A DNA stretch of 64,000 nucleotides from Euonymus europaeus. Its lineage: Eukaryota > Streptophyta > Magnoliopsida > Celastrales > Celastraceae. Shown here one piece after another: positions 59,734 through 64,000 of the stretch. The position numbers and the translations under genes were made by a program. The stretch is taken from contig OY756970.1 of NCBI GenBank assembly GCA_963580455.1, positions 3,100,001 to 3,164,000 of the forward strand, given 5' to 3'. The first letter of the stretch is position 1, and each line of letters opens with the position of its first letter. The notes under the pieces were generated by a model. The model did no database searches. It worked only from the letters and a program-made list of their open reading frames with translations, and was not told the DNA's origin.

Positions 59734-62700
59734 GACCTAGTTTAACCTTCAAACTCAAGTTAGCAAGGCTAAACAATTGTTGAGATAAAATCTCAGTTTT
59801 GATATTATTTCCAACATAGTGATTTCTGGCTAGTACACGGCCATATTTATCAGAGAAAGATAATGGCTTTTACGGAAATTAAGTTAATTGTGGTAGTCAT
59901 AACTATCCACTATTATTATCCCTATAATTAAGCATAAATCAATGAATTCCCACAACAATAGGAATTCCTGGCTTTATGTCTCTGTGATTGATTCCTAGCC
60001 ACTTTTCACGCCACTGTTGGTTATCATAACAGGTGCATCTTTATCGCCAATTAATGCATTAATATACTGCTCGACATTATCTCCATGAATTGCCTTAGTA
60101 ACTTGCCCATGAAAGTACGTGCACCTCCTGCATGAATAGCATGGCTTGATGACTTATCTCCTACTTCCTTGATACGTAATCGTCGGGCACCATTATAAGC
60201 ATTCTTTAAGTTGCGCCCTTCATTTTCATCATTCTTTCCCCCTTTGAATTTGTCCTTGTCCTCAAGGACTAAAGTTGGAAAATGCAGCTTCATGAATGAT
60301 AAATCCTCCTAGGTAGACTCTTCTATAGGCAAAGAATCCCACTAAATAAGCACCTCCCAATGGACCCGGTTACCCCTCTTCACATGCCAATACTCGAGAA
60401 CCCGGGCTGGTTGTAGGATAATGTCATCATCACTGTCCATGGGTGGCAACTGAGGCTCTACGACACTGGCATCTCCAATTTTTCCCTTGAGATGGGAGAA
60501 ATGAAATACAGGATGAATATGGGCAGTTGATGGTACGTAATTCCAGCTTGTATGCTACCTCCCCAATGTGTTGCAACACCTTGAATGGTTCATAAAATCG
60601 ACTACCCAGCTTGTAAAGAGCTTTTTGAGTGACCCATTTTTGCAGATGAGGTTGAATCTTAAGAAAGACCCAATCGTTTGGCTCAAATATTTGCTCCGTG
60701 TGTCCACGGTCATAGTACATTTTGGCTTGATTATTGGCCTTCTCCAAATTACTCTTCAATTCCTTCAAGAGTGGATCCCGATTTACTAGTTCGTTATCAA
60801 CCTCCGCATTCAAAGACCACCCTTCTTGATAGTGAACCAAGCGTGGTGGTGGCCGCCCATAAAGGTACTCAAATGGGGTTCTCTTGGTAGAAGCACGAAA
60901 AGTAGTATTGTACCAATATTCCGTCCAAGCAAGGATATCCTCCCATTTGTTAGGGTTCTCAAACACAAATGCTCTAAGATATTGTTCAAGAGTTCGATTA
61001 GTTACCTCCGTTTGGCCATCGATCCGCGGATGATAAGCCGAGCTCATTGCCAATTGAGACTCTTGTAGCCGGAATATTTCCTTCCAAAAATTGCTAGTGA
61101 AGATCCAATCCCTATCCGTTATAATAGAGCGCGGAAGCCTATAAAGCTTCACCACAATTCCAATGAAAAGATTAGCCACCGATTTGGCAGTGTAGGGATG
61201 CACCATGGGTATAAAATGAGCGTATTTTGTTAATCGATCAACGATTACCAAAATTCAACCATACCCATTTGATTGTGGCAAGCCTTCGATAAAATCCATG
61301 GTCACATCTTCCCAAACTTGTTCAGGAATTGGTAATGGTTGAAGGAGACCGGCAGGTCGACGAGAATCACTTTTGACACGTTGACATGTGTCACAAGAAG
61401 CTACATGTTTTTGGACGTCACCTTTCATTCCCACCCAATGAAAATTGTTGTTAAGTCTCACCCAAGTTCTATACACTTCTGAATGACCACCTATTGCGGA
61501 ATTATGAAAATGATGAAGTATATGTTGTCGAAGCTCTTGTTTGGTAGGCACTACTGCACGGACTTGATACATAATGATTTCTCCATGCTCCACGTATCCT
61601 TTCATGCTCATAGGTGACTCATGCATTTTGCCTTCGTAGTTTAGCATAGTAACTACAATTTTGGCCATGTTCACGAATGTCGTTCTCCTTTCCGGGCTGA
61701 TAATGGATCTCAAACTCGAACCCCATTAGTTTGGCTATGAATTTTTGTTGATCGGGAGTGACGATGCGTTGCTCAAGTAAATTCTTGAGTGGTTGTTGAT
61801 TAGTAAAAATCTTGAACTTTCGACCTATTAAGTATGGCCTCCAAACTCGAATGGCCTCACTGATGGCTAACATCTCCTTGGAGTAAACAGACCAGCCGCG
61901 CTTCATCAGGCCCAATGTTTTGCTTAGATAAGCTATAGGTCTACCAGCTTGTGTAAGAACTGCACCTATACCCTCATCACTTGCATCGGTGTGCACTTCA
62001 AAAATTTCTTCAAAGTTGGGCATGGCTAAAACTGGGTTCTGGACATGGTAACCTTCAAAGCATGAAAAGCTGCAATACTGGTAGGCATCCAACTAAACTA
62101 TTCTTTCTTCAACATCTTAGTAAGAGGTTTAGCAATGATACCATAATGAGCTACGAACTTTCGATAATAGCCAGTTAGTCCCAGAAATTCCCTTAAGGTT
62201 GAAATGTTCTTAGGTTGAGGCCAAGATTGCATGGCTTTAATCTGCCGTTGATCCACCTTTACTCCTTCATGAGATATCAAATGGCCCAAATATTCAGGCT
62301 CCTCTTGTGCAAATGCACACTTGGAGGGTTTGATATAAAACCTGTGCAAGACTAGTATTACAAGCACTACCCGCAGGTGTGATACATGGTTAGCCCAAGT
62401 TTGTGAATACACCAATATATCATCAAAAAAAAGAAGAACATACTTTCTCAATTGCGCAGAAAAAATATGGTTCATGGCAAATTGAAAAGTGGATGGTGCA
62501 TTGTAGAGGCCAAAAGGCATTACCAAATACTCGTAGTAGCCAATGTGCTTTCGGAATGTCGTTTTGTGGATGTCCTCTTCATGTACCCACACTTGATGAT
62601 ACCCGGCTCACAGATCCAATTTAGAGAAATATTTGGATCCTTGTAATTCATCAAGCATGTCATCCACCGTAAAAATTGGGAACCTATCCTTGATGGTAGC

Positions 62701-62893
62701 TTCATTCAGAGCCTGATAATCGATACAGAATCGCTAAGAGCCATCTTTTTTTTAACTAGTAGTACGGGAGATGAAAAAGGGCTGTTGCTGGGCCGAATCA
62801 ACCCCGTCTATAGCATCTCATTCAGCTGCCTCTCAATCTCATTTTTTTGGAAATGAGCGTACCGATAAGGTGGTACATTAAAAGCCTTGTTCT

Positions 62894-63075
62894 TAGAGGT
62901 GTAAACAAGCCAAGCCGCTCATGAGTGGCTCGGTGTTCAGCTCGAAAAAAGCTCGTTCGTGTTCGACTAGATTCATAAACGAACCGAGCTTGAGCATCAC
63001 GAAGCTAGGCTCGTTAAGGCTCGTGAACTAGCTCGTTGGCTCGGCTTATTGCTCGGCTCGTTGGTATAGATCGAC

Positions 63076-63106
<31 letters not shown>

Positions 63107-63544
63107 AATAGTCTTTGATTTTTAATTTAACATTATTAATATGTTTGAATGTAATAAACTATTTGAGTGATTGAATGTATTAGTAACTCATTAAGTATCA
63201 TTATTATTAGTATATTGCATGAGTACTAAATATTAACATATATTTATTAAATATCATTATTATTATCGAGATCGAGCTCGACTCATTTAGTGATTTATCA
63301 AGTTTTTAACGAGGCAAGCTCGAGCTCGACTCGTTTAAGAATTACTCAAGTTTTTAACGAGGCAAGCTCGAGCTCGACTCGTTTAAGAATTACTCAGGTT
63401 TTTAACGAGGCAAGCTTTAGCCCTAATTGAGCTGAGCTCGAGCCTTAATTTTAGGCTCAAGTCAAGCTCGAGCTCATCACATTTGAACCGAGCCGAGCTC
63501 GAGCTCCTCAAGCTCGGCTCGGCTCGGCTCTTTTACACCCCTTA
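62894..63544. mobile_element. hAT-type MITE, 651 bp, inside the chromovirus RT
   Basis: Ends TAGAGGTGTAAA and TTTACACCCCTTA; 8-bp flanks CTTGTTCT (62886-62893) and GTTGTTCT (63545-63552) with one mismatch. Both ends are rich in GCTCGGCTCGAGC-type words. Removing it joins the RT leader (DHRIPLQDEN) to AFNVPPYRYAHFQK. Confidence 0.85.
63076..63106. repeat. (AT)n(GT)n compound microsatellite
   Basis: An AT run passing directly into a GT run inside the hAT-type MITE. Confidence 0.93.
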
Positions 63545-64000
63545 GTTGTTCTCATCTTGTAAAGGTATTCGATGATCAAAAAACCGTTTTGGTGGAATGG
63601 ACTTAGGTTCTTCGATTACCAAGGAAAATTCTCATAGAAGAGCCTGAATTTCTTGCGACAAAGTAGTTTTGCTACTGTCTTGGTTGACCTCCCCCATGTT
63701 TACTTCCTGAATGATGAAACATTGCCTTCTATTCTTCCACAACTTCTCTAATGAATTAGCAGTGATAGGTTTAAGGTCTTCCGCTGGTGCCACATGCAAC
63801 TTGACCTATCCATCTTCCCATTGGAACTCCATGGTCATGTTTTTGTAGTCAGAGATTACTCGGCCCAATTCTGCCAACCATTGAACCCCTAAGACAACGT
63901 CAAGTCCACTCAAAGGTAAAACAAATAAGTTGACCTTTATTTATACTCCTTGCATGTATACCCGTGTATCCATGCATACTTCCTTGCATATGAGTTGTTC

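Larger units (their letters stand above)
60050..64000 (-). pseudogene. Chromodomain Ty3/gypsy (chromovirus) pol, decayed, continues beyond window
   Basis: In minus-strand order: aspartic protease region (63990-63800, LFVLPLSGLDVVLGVQWLAE), RT (from ~63580, interrupted by a MITE, to 62098: YHQVWVHEEDIHKT, LVMPFGLYNAPSTFQ, FFDDILVYS), RNase H (62092-61690: VHTDASDEGIGAVLTQAGRP), HHCC and DDE integrase (61713-60430: HHFHNSAIGGHS, CDTCQRVK, TMDFIEGLP, IITDRDWIF, SAYHPRIDGQTE) and a chromodomain-like tail (60440-60240: EYWHVKRGNRVHWEVLIQW region, then FPTLVLEDKDKFKGG). Stops occur before AGYHQV (TGA), after QSNGYG (TGA), and twice in the chromodomain (TAG). There are frame changes between RT and RNase H. 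No LTR was identified. It cannot encode a working polyprotein. Confidence 0.85.

Noticed and set aside
1..64000. Possible biosynthetic or defence gene cluster
   Set aside because: The genes (translation control, exosome, secreted peptide, transcription factor) have unrelated roles and independent orientation; no shared pathway enzymes are present.

Overview
This is plant nuclear DNA, most likely from a eudicot. Genes are split by many GT-AG introns, intergenic DNA is AT-rich, and the window carries MULE, hAT, PIF/Harbinger, copia and gypsy elements. The protein families (GCN1/ILITYHIA, CSL4, EG45-like, AP2/ERF) are standard plant ones. Species cannot be fixed from sequence alone.

Layout. 1-21437 (+) is the 3' part of a GCN1 (ILITYHIA) gene: 42 exons that all join in phase, encoding about 1,729 residues of HEAT repeats. 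Its largest intron (11800-14879) holds two non-autonomous Mutator-type elements with 9-bp target duplications. 21438-25503 is intergenic DNA with copia and LTR relics. 25515-34655 is one complete 9.1-kb Mutator-like element (MULE) with 120-bp terminal inverted repeats and an 11-bp target duplication. It carries a broken MuDR-type transposase on + and an apparently intact six-exon ULP-like (C48 cysteine protease) gene on -, like the KAONASHI ULP-bearing MULEs. The element sits 128 bp upstream of the start codon of an intact CSL4 exosome gene (34794-37694, +). 38060-46551 holds two EG45-like/plant natriuretic peptide paralogues on -, one broken and one intact, separated by MITEs, foldback elements, and a MULE transposase relic split by a GC-rich hAT-type element. 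47100-49330 is AT-rich with a gag zinc-knuckle relic. 50012-51274 (-) is an AP2/ERF gene with an unusual C-terminal coiled coil. 52416-52977 is a solo LTR with a 5-bp target duplication. 53124-54041 is another foldback element. 54885-56640 (-) is a decayed gypsy pol. 56832-57107 (-) is a small coiled-coil ORF. 57545-59733 is a truncated PIF/Harbinger element. 60050-64000 (-) is a decayed chromodomain gypsy element, cut by a hAT-type MITE and running off the window.

How the parts relate. GCN1 activates the GCN2 kinase in the general amino-acid control response, and CSL4 is an RNA exosome cap subunit. There is no operon or biosynthetic cluster, and the genes look independent. The most interesting material is the mobile DNA: a ULP-carrying MULE whose cargo gene outlived its transposase and which now lies next to the CSL4 promoter, three foldback elements whose terminal arms are themselves duplicated in tandem, and an AP2 protein whose tail resembles NAM-associated/transposon-associated proteins. 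All exon joins were worked out by hand from splice consensus, phase and family resemblance, without alignments.
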